From NCBI GenBank assembly GCA_025356865.1, contig JANXQJ010000177.1:1-43237 (forward strand): DNA of 43,237 nt, given 5' to 3'. The notes under the pieces are model-generated. The model worked only from the letters and a program-made list of their open reading frames with translations, searched no databases and was not told the DNA's origin. This DNA is from Deltaproteobacteria bacterium (GTDB lineage Bacteria > Desulfobacterota > Deferrimicrobia > Deferrimicrobiales > Deferrimicrobiaceae). Both the position numbers and the translations under genes were made by a program. Each line of letters opens with the position of its first letter. The first letter of the stretch is position 1. Below, one piece after another: positions 1 to 9,100 of the stretch.

Positions 1-2
1 GC

Positions 3-431
3 TTCCGGGACCGCTGCCTTTTTTGCGACATCACGATGCAGGAGATGGACCAGAAGACGCGCATCGTCGAGGAGAACGGCGAATTCGTCGCTTACGCGCC
101 CTACGCCCCGAGGTTCCCGTTCGAGACCTGGATCGTCCCCAAGCGGCACCAGTGCGCCTATGAGATGATCGAGCCCGAGCAGATCCGTTCGCTGGCCGCG
201 ATCTTCCGCCGGACGCTGCGCCGCCTCAACCTCGCGCTCGAGAATCCGCCGTTCAACTACATCATCCACAGCGCCGCCTTCCAGGAGGGCGCCGCCGACT
301 ATTACCATTGGCACATCGAGATCATGCCCAAGCTGACCAAGGTCGCCGGATTCGAATGGGGCTCCGGGTTCTACATCAACCCGACCCCGCCCGAAGAGGC
401 GGCAAAGTTCCTTCGCGAACTGCCCGAGTAA
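3..431 (+). CDS. galT: Galactose-1-phosphate uridylyltransferase family protein, C-terminal part (5' end outside window)
   Basis: This is the last 142 residues of a GalT/HIT-superfamily nucleotidyltransferase, which exchanges a uridylyl or adenylyl group between a sugar phosphate and a nucleotide sugar in the Leloir pathway. The open frame runs in from the window edge with no start. A CLFC pair near the edge fits the zinc-binding cysteines of the second HIT-like half. The signature YYHWHIEIMP, with its HxH pair, is followed by GFEWGSGFYINPTPPEEAA, the typical GalT C-terminus. The next gene is glycogen synthase, so a role in sugar-nucleotide/glycogen metabolism is likely. An ADP-glucose:phosphate transferase of the same family cannot be excluded from this half alone. 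Confidence 0.85.
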   Translation, partial: FRDRCLFCDITMQEMDQKTRIVEENGEFVAYAPYAPRFPFETWIVPKRHQCAYEMIEPEQIRSLAAIFRRTLRRLNLALENPPFNYIIHSAAFQEGAADYYHWHIEIMPKLTKVAGFEWGSGFYINPTPPEEAAKFLRELPE

Positions 432-507
432 GGGAGATGGCAGGAACCGGCATCCCATCCCGCGTCCCGATATCCCGGCCCTCGCCATGTTCCTTTGGGG
501 GTTGGGC

Positions 508-1965
508 ATGAAGGTACTCATTGTATCCTCCGAGGGCGTTCCGTTCGCCAAGACGGGCGGGCTTGCCGATGTCTGCGGGGCGCTTCCCGCGGCGTTGCGC
601 CGGATCGGGGTCGACGCCGACCTCGCGCTGCCGTTCTACGGATGCATAGACCCGGCCCGCTTCGGGACGTCGCCGTCCGGGCCTTCCTTCCCGGTCCCGC
701 TCGGGCATCACGAGGAACCCGGTTCCGTCGAGGAGATCACGGCAGGCGACGGCCTCCGCACGTTCCTGGTGCGCAACGACCGCCTCTTCCACCGCGAATT
801 CCTGTACGGCACCAAGGATGGCGACTACGTCGACAACTGCGAGCGCTTCACCTTCTTCTGCCGCGCCCTGATGGAATGGATCCGGCGCACCGGTCGGCAT
901 TACGACGTCATCCACAGCAACGACTGGCAGTCCGCCCTTGTTCCCGCCTACCTCAAGACGCTCTACGCGAACGCCCCCGCGTTCCGGGGCACCGGTTCAC
1001 TCTTCACCATCCACAACCTGGGGTACCAGGGCATCTTCTGGAACCACGACCTGCCGCTGACCGGGCTCGGCTGGGATCTGTTCACGCCGCAGGGCGTCGA
1101 GTTCTACGGCAAGCTCAACCTCATGAAGGCCGGGCTCGCATTCGCCGACCTGCTCACCACCGTCAGCCCGACCTATGCCCGCGAGGTGCAGACGGCCGAA
1201 TGCGGCTACGGCCTCGAAGGGGTGCTGCACGAGCGTCGCGAGACGCTTGTCGGCATTCTCAACGGCATCGATTACGACGAGTGGAATCCGGCAACCGACC
1301 GTTTCATCGCGGCCCCCTATTCGCCCGACGACCTTTCCGGCAAGCGGATCTGCCGGGACGAGCTGCTGCGCGAATTCGGCCTGCACGAGAGCGCCGACGA
1401 ACCGGTTGCCGGTTTCATCGGGCGGCTCAACGGGCAGAAGGGGGTCGACCTGATCGAGCAGGCGGGCGAGTGGATCGCGGGCAGCCCGATGCGTCTCGTC
1501 GTCCTGGGGCTCGGCGAGCGGCGCTACGAGGATGCATTGACCGACCTGGCGGGAAGGTTCCCGGGTCGGATCTCGGTCCGGCTGGGCTACGACAATCGGC
1601 TCGCGCACATGATCGAGGCCGGATCCGACCTCTACCTGATGCCCTCCCGGTACGAGCCGTGCGGCCTCAACCAGATCTACAGTCTCCGCTACGGAGCCAT
1701 CCCGGTCGTCCGCAGCACCGGGGGGCTGGCCGACACGGTCGTCGACGCCGACGCCAATCCCTCCGAAGGCACCGGGTTCCTATTTTCCGGCTACACTTCC
1801 GGCGAATTCATCGGGGCGATCGCACGCGCGCTCGAGGCGTTCCGCGACCCGGCCCGGCGAGGATCGATCATCCGGCGGGGCATGACGCGCGACTTCTCAT
1901 GGGATGCCTCCGCACGCGCCTACGCCGGCCTTTACGAAAGGGTGGCGGCCATGGCCGCCCGCTAG
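508..1965 (+). CDS. glgA: Glycogen synthase (ADP-glucose type, GT5)
   Basis: GlgA transfers glucose from ADP-glucose to the non-reducing end of a growing alpha-1,4-glucan in the cytoplasm. The protein has 485 residues, the usual length. The N-terminus MKVLIVSSEGVPFAKTGGLADV contains the KTGGL ADP-glucose-binding motif. HSNDWQSALVP, LTTVSPTYAREV, NGIDYDEWNP and the C-terminal PSRYEPCGLNQIYSLRYG and STGGLADTV motifs are all present. An upstream in-frame ATG at 487 exists, but the family N-terminus and the G-rich stretch (about 497-505) favour 508. The gene follows the galT-like gene by 76 bases. The sensor kinase begins 14 bases after its stop, so the two are probably cotranscribed. Confidence 0.95.
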   Translation: MKVLIVSSEGVPFAKTGGLADVCGALPAALRRIGVDADLALPFYGCIDPARFGTSPSGPSFPVPLGHHEEPGSVEEITAGDGLRTFLVRNDRLFHREFLYGTKDGDYVDNCERFTFFCRALMEWIRRTGRHYDVIHSNDWQSALVPAYLKTLYANAPAFRGTGSLFTIHNLGYQGIFWNHDLPLTGLGWDLFTPQGVEFYGKLNLMKAGLAFADLLTTVSPTYAREVQTAECGYGLEGVLHERRETLVGILNGIDYDEWNPATDRFIAAPYSPDDLSGKRICRDELLREFGLHESADEPVAGFIGRLNGQKGVDLIEQAGEWIAGSPMRLVVLGLGERRYEDALTDLAGRFPGRISVRLGYDNRLAHMIEAGSDLYLMPSRYEPCGLNQIYSLRYGAIPVVRSTGGLADTVVDADANPSEGTGFLFSGYTSGEFIGAIARALEAFRDPARRGSIIRRGMTRDFSWDASARAYAGLYERVAAMAAR

Positions 1966-1979
1966 ATACCGGGGCCATC

Positions 1980-4442
1980 TTGAAAACCGGAAGCGACCGT
2001 CCCGCCTACCTGCTTTCCCGCGTGATCGAGATCTGCAACTCCAATGTCCAGATCGAGAACCGGCTCAAGCACATCTGCGACTTCTTGTGCAAGGAGACGT
2101 TCGCCGATTGCGTCTGCATCTATGGCCGCGAGCAGCGCACGGGCCTGCTGCACCCGTGGGTCTCCTCCTGCATGCAGATCCAGGAATGCTCCCAGATGCC
2201 GTTTCGCCTTCGGCCGGGCGAGGGGATCGCCGGCAAGACGGCTCAGAAAAGGGCGCCGCTCTTTTTCCAGGACGTCCGGAAGATGCCGCCGTCGCTTCCC
2301 GATCCGCGCGAACTTCGCGAATTCACGTCGGTCCTGTCGATTCCGGTGATGGATGACGTCTATCTCTACGGCGTCATGAACCTGTCATCCTCGGCTCCCG
2401 CGAAATATTCGGAGGACGAGGCGTCGCTCATGCACACCGTCGCCGTCGAGGTGGCGGGCGCGATCCGGAACAGCCGGCTCTACCACGACGCCCGCAAGCG
2501 CGTTTCCGAACTGGTGACGCTCAACGAGATCGGCCGCGCGATCACCTCCACCTTCCACGTTCGCGACCTGCTGGGGTACGTGGCCAAGACCACCTCCCGG
2601 CTCCTGCAGGCCGACGGCTGCACGATACGCCTTGCCGAAGGCGCGGCGAAGGGGCACCTCAAGGTGATGGTCGACGAGGGCTACCTCCGGGCCGGCATCC
2701 GGAAAGAGCTGCGCGACCAGGGGAAGCGGCTCGCCGAGCACATTGCCCGCGACCTCAAGCCGATCCTCATCAACGGGCCCGAGGACTCCCCGGCCTGGTC
2801 TTCCCTTTCAAGGGACGGGGTCTCCTCCTTCCTCGGCCTCCCGATCCTGTCCAAGGGGAAGGCGCTCGGCGTCATCAGCTACTATTCCTATTCGCCGGCG
2901 CTCGTTTTCGACATGGAAGTGGTCAACCTGATGCAGACCGTCTGCAGCCAGCTCGCCAACATGATCGAGAACGCGACGATGTATCGCGAGGCGCAGCAGC
3001 TGGCCCAGGAAAACCAGGACAAGGTCCAGCGGCTCTCCACGCTCTACGACGTGGCCCAGGCGCTCATGGCCACGGTCAAGACGGAACCGCTCCTTCAAGT
3101 CATGCTTTACGCGCTCACGTCGCCGAAGGGGCTCAACTTCAGCCGGGCGATCCTGTTCCTCTTGTCCGAGGACGGAACCCGCCTGGACGGCCGGATGGGG
3201 ATGGGACCGCGCAACCAGGCCGAGACGCGCCGCCTGGCGAAGCTCGCCGCATCGCTTCCCGGGGGGGTCGAGGGCCCCGGAGAAGCGGCCATCGGCAAGA
3301 TGCTCTGGCCCGGGATCGACGCCATCCGGATTCCCGTGTCGACGGGCGAATGCCTCGTGGCGCGCGCGGTCAGCGAGCAGCGTGCGATCCGGACCGAGAC
3401 GGGGTGCGGGCGCGGCGACACCGAGGTCCTCGACGGGTTCTGCGCTTCGCACGCGACCGCCTATGCCACGGTGCCGCTGATCGTGAAAGGGCAGGCGCGC
3501 GGGGCGATCTACGTCGACAACCGGTTCCGCGAGCGCGAGATCACCGACGAGGATATCCAGGTCCTCACCATGTTCGCTTCAGAGGCTTCGCTCGCGATGG
3601 AGAACGCCTCCCTCTACGAGCGCCTCGAGAAGGCGCTGCAATCCGTCCGTTCCACGCAGGACAAGCTGCTCCAGAACGAGAAGCTGGCGGCGCTGGGCGA
3701 GATGGCGGCCAAGATCGCGCACGAGATCAAGAACCCTCTGACCGTCATCGGCGGCTTCGCCGGCCGGATCGTCAAGAAGGGAAAATCCGGCGAGGTGGAC
3801 ACGGCCACCGCCATCCGCTATTCCCGGATCATCCAGAAGGAAGTGCAGCGGCTCGAGCGGATCCTCCAGGAGACGCTCTATTTCTCGCGCGAAGTGTCGC
3901 CCACCGTCCGGAGCGTCGACGCCAACACCGAGATCCGCGAGGTGCTGCTGATGTTCCGCGACGAGCTCGAGGAGTCGCGCATCACGATCGTCGCCGATTT
4001 CGCCGAGGAACTGCCGATCATTTCGGTCGACCCCGACCAGCTCCACCAGGTGATGTGGAACCTGATCTCGAACGCGGTGCAGGTGATGCCCCAGGGGGGA
4101 ATGCTCACGCTGGCCACGCGCGCCTCCTTCCCCGAGGAGGGCGACGGCATCGTCCTCCTGATCGGCGATACCGGGGGTGGCATCCCGCACGACGTGGTGC
4201 ATAATATCTTCAACCCCTTCTTCACGACCAAATCCAAGGGAACCGGCCTCGGGCTTCCGATCGTCCACGCCATCATCGAGCGGCACGGCGGCACGATCCA
4301 CCTCGACAACCGGGAAGGGGCCGGTGTCACCTTCACGATCTTCCTGCCCCGCTTCCCCAAGGAAACAGGCGCGTCGGGGCGGTTGCTCGACCAGATCCGG
4401 AAAGGCGGAACGAATGGAATCGGCACTAAGTCAAATCCGTGA
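1980..4442 (+). CDS. Cytoplasmic sensor histidine kinase with three GAF domains
   Basis: This 820-residue kinase has no membrane segment. Three GAF-type sensory domains (about residues 19-165, 188-333 and 364-545) are separated by short helical linkers such as RVSELVTLNEIGRAI and VQRLSTLYDVAQAL. A HisKA domain follows, with the H-box AALGEMAAKIAHEIKNPLTV (His about 581). The HATPase domain has its N-box (QVMWNLISNAVQVM), G1 (GDTGGGIP) and G2 (KGTGLGLPI). No receiver domain or cognate response regulator is adjacent. No ATG occurs near the N-terminus in this frame; TTG at 1980, preceded by CCGGGG, is the best start. The end overlaps mqnE by 29 bases, coupling it to menaquinone synthesis genes. 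The ligand is unknown; GAF domains can bind haem, cyclic nucleotides or small metabolites. Confidence 0.88.
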   Translation: MKTGSDRPAYLLSRVIEICNSNVQIENRLKHICDFLCKETFADCVCIYGREQRTGLLHPWVSSCMQIQECSQMPFRLRPGEGIAGKTAQKRAPLFFQDVRKMPPSLPDPRELREFTSVLSIPVMDDVYLYGVMNLSSSAPAKYSEDEASLMHTVAVEVAGAIRNSRLYHDARKRVSELVTLNEIGRAITSTFHVRDLLGYVAKTTSRLLQADGCTIRLAEGAAKGHLKVMVDEGYLRAGIRKELRDQGKRLAEHIARDLKPILINGPEDSPAWSSLSRDGVSSFLGLPILSKGKALGVISYYSYSPALVFDMEVVNLMQTVCSQLANMIENATMYREAQQLAQENQDKVQRLSTLYDVAQALMATVKTEPLLQVMLYALTSPKGLNFSRAILFLLSEDGTRLDGRMGMGPRNQAETRRLAKLAASLPGGVEGPGEAAIGKMLWPGIDAIRIPVSTGECLVARAVSEQRAIRTETGCGRGDTEVLDGFCASHATAYATVPLIVKGQARGAIYVDNRFREREITDEDIQVLTMFASEASLAMENASLYERLEKALQSVRSTQDKLLQNEKLAALGEMAAKIAHEIKNPLTVIGGFAGRIVKKGKSGEVDTATAIRYSRIIQKEVQRLERILQETLYFSREVSPTVRSVDANTEIREVLLMFRDELEESRITIVADFAEELPIISVDPDQLHQVMWNLISNAVQVMPQGGMLTLATRASFPEEGDGIVLLIGDTGGGIPHDVVHNIFNPFFTTKSKGTGLGLPIVHAIIERHGGTIHLDNREGAGVTFTIFLPRFPKETGASGRLLDQIRKGGTNGIGTKSNP

Positions 4443-5511
4443 CAAGGTCGAGGCCGGGACACGGCTGACCGAGGACGACGCGCTGGCGCTCTACCGGTCG
4501 CGCGACCTCATCGCGGTGGGCGAGATGGCGAATATCGCGAACCGCCGCAAGAACGGCGACCGCGTCTACTTCATCGTCAACCGGCACATCAACCCGACCA
4601 ACATCTGCATCAACCGGTGCAAGTTCTGCGCGTTCAGCAAGGAGAAGGACGATCCGCTCGCCTATACGATGACGATGGACGAGATCCTGTCGCGCGCGGA
4701 GGAGGGGCAGGCCCAGAAGGCGACCGAACTGCACATCGTCGGCGGGCTCCATCCCGACCTGCCGTTCGACTTCTACCTCAAGATGCTCCGGACGTTGCGC
4801 GACCGTTTCCCGGCGATGCATGTCCAGGCGTTCACGGCGGTCGAGATCGACTATTTCGCGCAGATCACCGGCCTGCCGCTTGCCGAGGTCATCTCGCAGC
4901 TGAAAGAGGCCGGGTTGGGCAGCCTCCCGGGCGGCGGCGCCGAGATCTTCGCCCCCGAGGTGCGCAACGCGATCTGCCCCGAGAAGATTCCCGGCAGCCG
5001 GTGGCTCGAGGTGATGGAGGCGGTGCATTCGGCCGGGCTGAAAAGCAACGCGACGATGCTGTACGGCCACGTCGAGTCGCTCGAGTCGCGCGTCGACCAC
5101 ATGCGGCTCCTGCGCGAGTTGCAGGACCGCACCGGCGGTTTCCAGGCGTTCATCCCGCTGGCCTTCCACCCGAAGAACACCGAGATCGCGAAGGGCTTCA
5201 CGACCGGCGTCGAAGACCTGATGGCGCTCGCGGTCGGGCGGCTCTATCTCGACAACTTCGCGCACATCAAGTCGTTCTGGATCATGGTCGGGCCCAAGCT
5301 GGCCCAGATTTCGCTCCACTTCGGCGTCGACGACATCGACGGCACGGTGGTCGAGGAGAAGATCACCCACGCCGCCGGCGCGCAGTCGGGACAGGAGATG
5401 AGCGTTTCCGACCTGGTGACCATGATCCGGCAGGCGGGCCGCATCCCGGTCGAGCGCGACACCCTCTACAACGTGGTCCGGGAATTCCCGGGCGAGGGCG
5501 TTCCCGCGTGA
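4414..5511 (+). CDS. mqnE: Aminofutalosine synthase (radical SAM)
   Basis: MqnE is a radical SAM enzyme that joins the 3-carboxyvinyl-oxybenzoate product of MqnA with the adenosyl radical to give aminofutalosine, the second step of the futalosine menaquinone pathway. The 365-residue protein has the CxxxCxxC cluster motif at C65, C69 and C72 (NICINRCKFCAF). It also has the MqnE-type stretches ELHIVGGLHPDLPFDFY, FTAVEIDYFA, LPGGGAEIF and GGFQAFIPLAFHPKNT. AAGGCGG lies just before the ATG at 4414, inside the end of the kinase gene. It ends in a GTGA overlap with mqnC. The two radical SAM genes are homologous; the FTAVE and PLAFHP motifs assign this one to MqnE. Confidence 0.94.
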   Translation: MESALSQIRDKVEAGTRLTEDDALALYRSRDLIAVGEMANIANRRKNGDRVYFIVNRHINPTNICINRCKFCAFSKEKDDPLAYTMTMDEILSRAEEGQAQKATELHIVGGLHPDLPFDFYLKMLRTLRDRFPAMHVQAFTAVEIDYFAQITGLPLAEVISQLKEAGLGSLPGGGAEIFAPEVRNAICPEKIPGSRWLEVMEAVHSAGLKSNATMLYGHVESLESRVDHMRLLRELQDRTGGFQAFIPLAFHPKNTEIAKGFTTGVEDLMALAVGRLYLDNFAHIKSFWIMVGPKLAQISLHFGVDDIDGTVVEEKITHAAGAQSGQEMSVSDLVTMIRQAGRIPVERDTLYNVVREFPGEGVPA

Positions 5512-6590
5512 GCTGGGACGAGACGCTGGCGGAAGCGGTCGACGGGCGGCGGCCGGCCGAAGCCGAAGCCGTGAGGCTGCTTCGGGACGCCCCGCTCTTC
5601 GAACTGGGCCGCGCGGCCGATGCGGTCAGGCGGCGCCTTCATCCCGATGGCGTCGTCACCTACGTGGTCGACCGCAACGTCAACTACACCAACGTCTGCA
5701 TCTGCGGCTGCGCATTCTGCGCCTTCTACCGCGACAAGGACGCGGCCGACGCCTACGTCCTGAGCGCGGCCGAACTCGACCGGAAGATCGCCTTGACCGT
5801 CGAGGCGGGCGGCTCGCGCATCCTGCTGCAGGGCGGCCTGCACCCCGACTGGGGGCTGCCCGAGGCCGAGGCGATCGTCCGGGCCGTCAAGAAGCACCCG
5901 ATCCGGTGTCACGGTTTTTCGCCGCCCGAGATCACCCACTTCGCGACGCAATCCGGGGTCACGGTCTCCGAGGCGATCGCGCGGCTGATCGACGCGGGGC
6001 TCGACTCGATTCCCGGCGGCGGGGCCGAGATTCTCGACGACGCGGTGCGCGCCGTCATCAGCCCGAAGAAGATCGGTTGGGAACAGTGGGCCGGGGTCAT
6101 GCGCGAGGCGCACCGGCAGGGGCTGAAGAGTTCCGCGACCATGATGTTCGGCACCGTCGAGACCGCCGAATCGATCGTTCGCCACATCCTGCGCATCCGC
6201 GACCTGCAGGATGAAACCGGCGGCTTCACCGGTTTCATCCCGTGGACGTTCCAGCCGGGCAACACGGCGCTCTTTTCCGACCCGCGCTTCGGCTCGGGCG
6301 GAGGGTCCGGCTTCAATCACGCGACCGGCTACCTCAAGGTGCTGGCGCTGTCGCGGCTGCTGTTGCCCAACGTCCCGACGGTCCAGGTTTCGTGGGTGAC
6401 GATGGGTGCCAAGATGGCGCAGGTCGGCCTCTTCTTCGGCGCCGACGACTTCGGCAGCACGATGATGGAGGAAAACGTCGTGGCGTCCGCAGGCGTGTCG
6501 TTCCGCATGTCAGAACAGGAAATCATCGACACCATCCGTGACGCGGGCTTTCGCCCGGCACGCCGGGAGGACCGACCATGCTCGACCTGA
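5508..6590 (+). CDS. mqnC: Cyclic dehypoxanthinyl futalosine synthase (radical SAM)
   Basis: MqnC cyclises dehypoxanthine futalosine to the spiro compound that leads to the naphthoquinol ring of menaquinone. The 360-residue protein carries CxxxCxxC at C64, C68 and C71 ([12 protein letters not shown]). MqnC-type motifs [31 protein letters not shown] and [16 protein letters not shown] distinguish it from MqnE. The start is the GTG inside the GTGA shared with the mqnE stop, which implies translational coupling. The end overlaps serS by 13 bases. MqnA, MqnB and MqnD are not in this window. The pair shows that the organism makes menaquinone without chorismate-to-isochorismate (Men) enzymes. Confidence 0.93.
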   Translation: MSWDETLAEAVDGRRPAEAEAVRLLRDAPLFELGRAADAVRRRLHPDGVVTYVVDRNVNYTNVCICGCAFCAFYRDKDAADAYVLSAAELDRKIALTVEAGGSRILLQGGLHPDWGLPEAEAIVRAVKKHPIRCHGFSPPEITHFATQSGVTVSEAIARLIDAGLDSIPGGGAEILDDAVRAVISPKKIGWEQWAGVMREAHRQGLKSSATMMFGTVETAESIVRHILRIRDLQDETGGFTGFIPWTFQPGNTALFSDPRFGSGGGSGFNHATGYLKVLALSRLLLPNVPTVQVSWVTMGAKMAQVGLFFGADDFGSTMMEENVVASAGVSFRMSEQEIIDTIRDAGFRPARREDRPCST

Positions 6591-7855
6591 AATTCGTCCG
6601 CGAGAACATCGGCGTCGTCGAGGAGGCGCTGCGAAAACGGCGCTCAGGCCTCTCCCTTGACGGGTTCCGGGACCTCGACGGGAAACGGCGCACGATGCTC
6701 GGCGCCGTCGAGACGCTCCGGGCCGAGCGGAACGCGGCTTCCGAAGAGATCGGGCGGTTGCGGCGCGAGAAGCAGGATGCCACGGCGCTGATGGAACGGA
6801 TGAAGACGGTGTCCGCGCTAGTCAAGGAGGCCGAGACCGGGTTGCCCGAGATCGAGGCGGAGATGGAGTCGCTGCTCCTCAACATCCCCAACATCCCCGA
6901 TGCGTCGGTTCCCGACGGTGCCGGCGAGGAAGACAATCCCGTGATCCGGACGTGGGGGACGCCGCGCGCCTTCGATTTCCCGGTCAAGGACCACGTCGAT
7001 ATCGGCGAGTCGCTCGACATCCTCGATTTCGAGCGCGCGACCAAGATCACGGGCGGCCGCTTCTGCCTGCTCAAGGGGGCCGGTGCGCGGCTCGAGCGGG
7101 CGCTGATCAACTTCATGCTCGACGTCCACACCGGGGAGCACGGATACACCGAGATGCTGCCGCCCTTCATGGCCAACTCGGCCTCGTTCCTCGGCACGGG
7201 GCAGCTTCCGAAATTCGAGGACGATCTCTTCAAGGTCGAAGGTACCGACTTCTACCTCATCCCCACGGCTGAAGTTCCCGTGACCAACATCGTCCGCGAC
7301 GAGATTCTCGACGAAGCGGCGCTGCCCCTCAAGATGACGGCCTACACCCCCTGCTTCCGGAAGGAGGCCGGCTCCTACGGCAGGGATGTCCGCGGGATGA
7401 TCCGGCAGCACCAGTTCAACAAGGTCGAGATGGTCGCGATCTCGAAACCCGAGGACGCCTTCGAGGAACTCGAGCGCCTGACCTCGCACGCCGAGGAGAT
7501 CCTCCGGCGGCTCGGCCTGCCCTACCGCGTGGTCACGCTGTGCACCGGCGACATGGGCTTCTCTTCGGCCAAGACGTACGACCTCGAGGTGTGGCTGCCC
7601 TCGCAGTCCCGCTACCGTGAAATCTCGTCCTGCAGCTGTTTTTCGGATTTTCAGGCGCGTCGTGCGAAAATCCGGTTCCGGGATGCCGCCACCGGCAAGA
7701 CGAGGCTGGCGTACACGCTCAACGGCTCGGGACTGGCGGTCGGCCGCACGGCGGTCGCGATTCTCGAGAATTACCAGCAGGCTGACGGCACGGTGGCGAT
7801 CCCCGAGGTTCTCAGGCCGTACATGGGCGGACTCGACCGGATCGTCCGGCGATAG
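6578..7855 (+). CDS. serS: Seryl-tRNA synthetase
   Basis: SerS attaches serine to tRNA-Ser. The 425-residue length is standard. The N-terminal coiled-coil arm that recognises the long variable arm of tRNA-Ser spans about residues 1-110, starting [20 protein letters not shown]. The class II catalytic core shows motif 2 ([20 protein letters not shown]), the serine-site segment [19 protein letters not shown] and motif 3 ([18 protein letters not shown]). The ATG lies within the last codons of mqnC, so expression is coupled to menaquinone genes. Three of its substrate tRNAs are encoded 22 kb away in this window. Confidence 0.97.
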   Translation: MLDLKFVRENIGVVEEALRKRRSGLSLDGFRDLDGKRRTMLGAVETLRAERNAASEEIGRLRREKQDATALMERMKTVSALVKEAETGLPEIEAEMESLLLNIPNIPDASVPDGAGEEDNPVIRTWGTPRAFDFPVKDHVDIGESLDILDFERATKITGGRFCLLKGAGARLERALINFMLDVHTGEHGYTEMLPPFMANSASFLGTGQLPKFEDDLFKVEGTDFYLIPTAEVPVTNIVRDEILDEAALPLKMTAYTPCFRKEAGSYGRDVRGMIRQHQFNKVEMVAISKPEDAFEELERLTSHAEEILRRLGLPYRVVTLCTGDMGFSSAKTYDLEVWLPSQSRYREISSCSCFSDFQARRAKIRFRDAATGKTRLAYTLNGSGLAVGRTAVAILENYQQADGTVAIPEVLRPYMGGLDRIVRR

Positions 7856-7919
7856 CAGCCCGCATGCTGCATGTTTCGCCGCAATCCAACATTTTGTCCG
7901 CCGCCGGCGCCTCATCTGG

Positions 7920-7925
7920 TACAAT
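7920..7925 (+). promoter_or_regulatory. Possible -10 box upstream of the ferritin-like gene
   Basis: TACAAT sits in the 147-base gap after serS, which is visibly richer in A+T than its surroundings. The only -35-like match, TTGTCC, lies about 20 bases upstream, so the spacing is poor. The gap contains no gene. Confidence 0.3.
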
Positions 7926-8002
7926 TTTGAGCCTGTTCGGCAATTTTCGCGTCTTATTCCCAAGATAAACGTTCCATAAAAATGACAGAGGAGGTTATCG
8001 TC

Positions 8003-8524
8003 ATGAGCCAGATTCCGGAGATCGTATTGGTCGTTCACCAGGCAATCGAGCACGAGAAAGAGGCGATCACCACCTACCTCCACTTTGCCAAGCTGACCAC
8101 GGACGCCAAGGCCAAGAACGTCCTCATCAACCTCGCCACCGACGAAGTCGGCCACATGACGAAGCTCGAGGACTACCTTTCGGCGCTGATGCAGGGCAAG
8201 GCCGGCATCCCGGGCGCGATGATCGCGTCCGACGCGATGGCCTCCGCGATGACGCGCAGTGCGAAGCTCGAGGAGTTCAGCAAGGCCGAGCTCGCAAGGG
8301 CCGACGAGGTTCGGATCCTCGAACTGGCGATCGACAAGGAGATCAAGGCGAACCAGGGCTACCTCGAGATGGCCGCCAAGGCGCACACCGACGAGGGGAA
8401 GGCGATGTTCCTCTCGCTTGCCGCCGAGGAAGACCTGCACGCCCGGATCCTGCGCGCCGAAGTCGACGCCCTCGGGCAGGACGGCTTCTGGTTCGACATG
8501 CAAGAATTCACGATGGAGCAGTAG
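8003..8524 (+). CDS. Ferritin-like (rubrerythrin-type) di-iron domain protein
   Basis: This is a 173-residue four-helix-bundle protein of the ferritin-like superfamily. Candidate metal ligands occur in the right pattern: E16-H17-E18-x-E20 in the first helix, DEVGH in the second, a lone Glu-rich third helix (ELAIDKEIKANQGYLEM) and AAEEDLHARIL in the fourth. There is no C-terminal rubredoxin cysteine pair, so it is not a full rubrerythrin. AGAGGAGG at about 7987-7994 lies eight bases before the ATG at 8003. An in-frame ATG at 7982 would put that site inside the coding region. Likely roles are iron handling or peroxide/oxygen defence in an anaerobe, inferred from family only. greA follows after 22 bases. 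Confidence 0.85.
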   Translation: MSQIPEIVLVVHQAIEHEKEAITTYLHFAKLTTDAKAKNVLINLATDEVGHMTKLEDYLSALMQGKAGIPGAMIASDAMASAMTRSAKLEEFSKAELARADEVRILELAIDKEIKANQGYLEMAAKAHTDEGKAMFLSLAAEEDLHARILRAEVDALGQDGFWFDMQEFTMEQ

Positions 8525-8546
8525 ACAGGAAGGATACGGGATCTCG

Positions 8547-9035
8547 ATGGAAATCATCAAGCAGGCGCGTCAGCGTCTAGAGGAAGAGCTCCAGCGGATC
8601 GACCACGAGTTGCGGGTCGATCTGCCCAAGGAGATCATGGTGGCGCTGGCGCAGGGAGACCTGTCCGAAAACGCCGAGTACGAGGCTGCCAAGGACCGGC
8701 AGTCCACGCTGCAGGCGCGTATGGGGCAGATCTCGAGGCGGCTTGCGGACCTCTCCCGCATCGACGTGAAGGGGATCCCCAAGGATCGCGCGGGGCTCGG
8801 CAGCGAGGTGACGGTCGAGAACCTCGAGACGGGCGACGTGATCAGCTACACGCTGGTCATCCCCGAGGTCGCCGACGGCAAGAAGAACCTGGTTTCGGTC
8901 GCGGCGCCGGTCGGCAGGGCGCTTCTGAACCGCAAGGTGGGTGACACGGTCAACGTGGTGATTCCCAAGGGAAGCTACGAGTTCGAAGTCCAGAAGATCG
9001 TCACCACGTTCGGCGACGTGCTGGCCGCTGAATAA
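8547..9035 (+). CDS. greA: Transcription elongation factor GreA
   Basis: GreA inserts its coiled coil into the secondary channel of stalled RNA polymerase and stimulates cleavage of backtracked RNA. The 162-residue protein has the N-terminal coiled-coil hairpin with the acidic tip GDLSENAEYEAAKDRQ (the catalytic Asp/Glu loop). The C-terminal FKBP-like domain contains VAAPVGRALLNRKVGDTV. Length and tip sequence fit GreA rather than GreB. AGGAAGG lies upstream of the ATG. A hairpin followed by five T residues at 9066-9100 ends the transcript. Confidence 0.93.
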   Translation: MEIIKQARQRLEEELQRIDHELRVDLPKEIMVALAQGDLSENAEYEAAKDRQSTLQARMGQISRRLADLSRIDVKGIPKDRAGLGSEVTVENLETGDVISYTLVIPEVADGKKNLVSVAAPVGRALLNRKVGDTVNVVIPKGSYEFEVQKIVTTFGDVLAAE

Positions 9036-9065
9036 CGGGCAGCCGCCGAGGCGAATGGCTTCACG

Positions 9066-9100
9066 GGGCGGGTTTCGCGCGAGCGATTCCCGCCCTTTTT
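9066..9100 (+). terminator. Intrinsic terminator after greA
   Basis: GGGCGGG (9066-9072) pairs with CCCGCCC (9089-9095) and is followed by TTTTT (9096-9100). The T run reaches the last base of the convergent manC stop codon. Confidence 0.8.

Noticed and set aside
495-1979. A long frame through glgA that continues in phase into the sensor kinase
   Set aside because: Before 1980 it is an arginine/proline-rich shadow of glgA. Domain content begins only after the glgA stop.
6818-8560. 580-codon open frame antisense to serS and the ferritin-like gene
   Set aside because: It crosses two well-supported genes and a promoter gap, and shows no recognisable motif.
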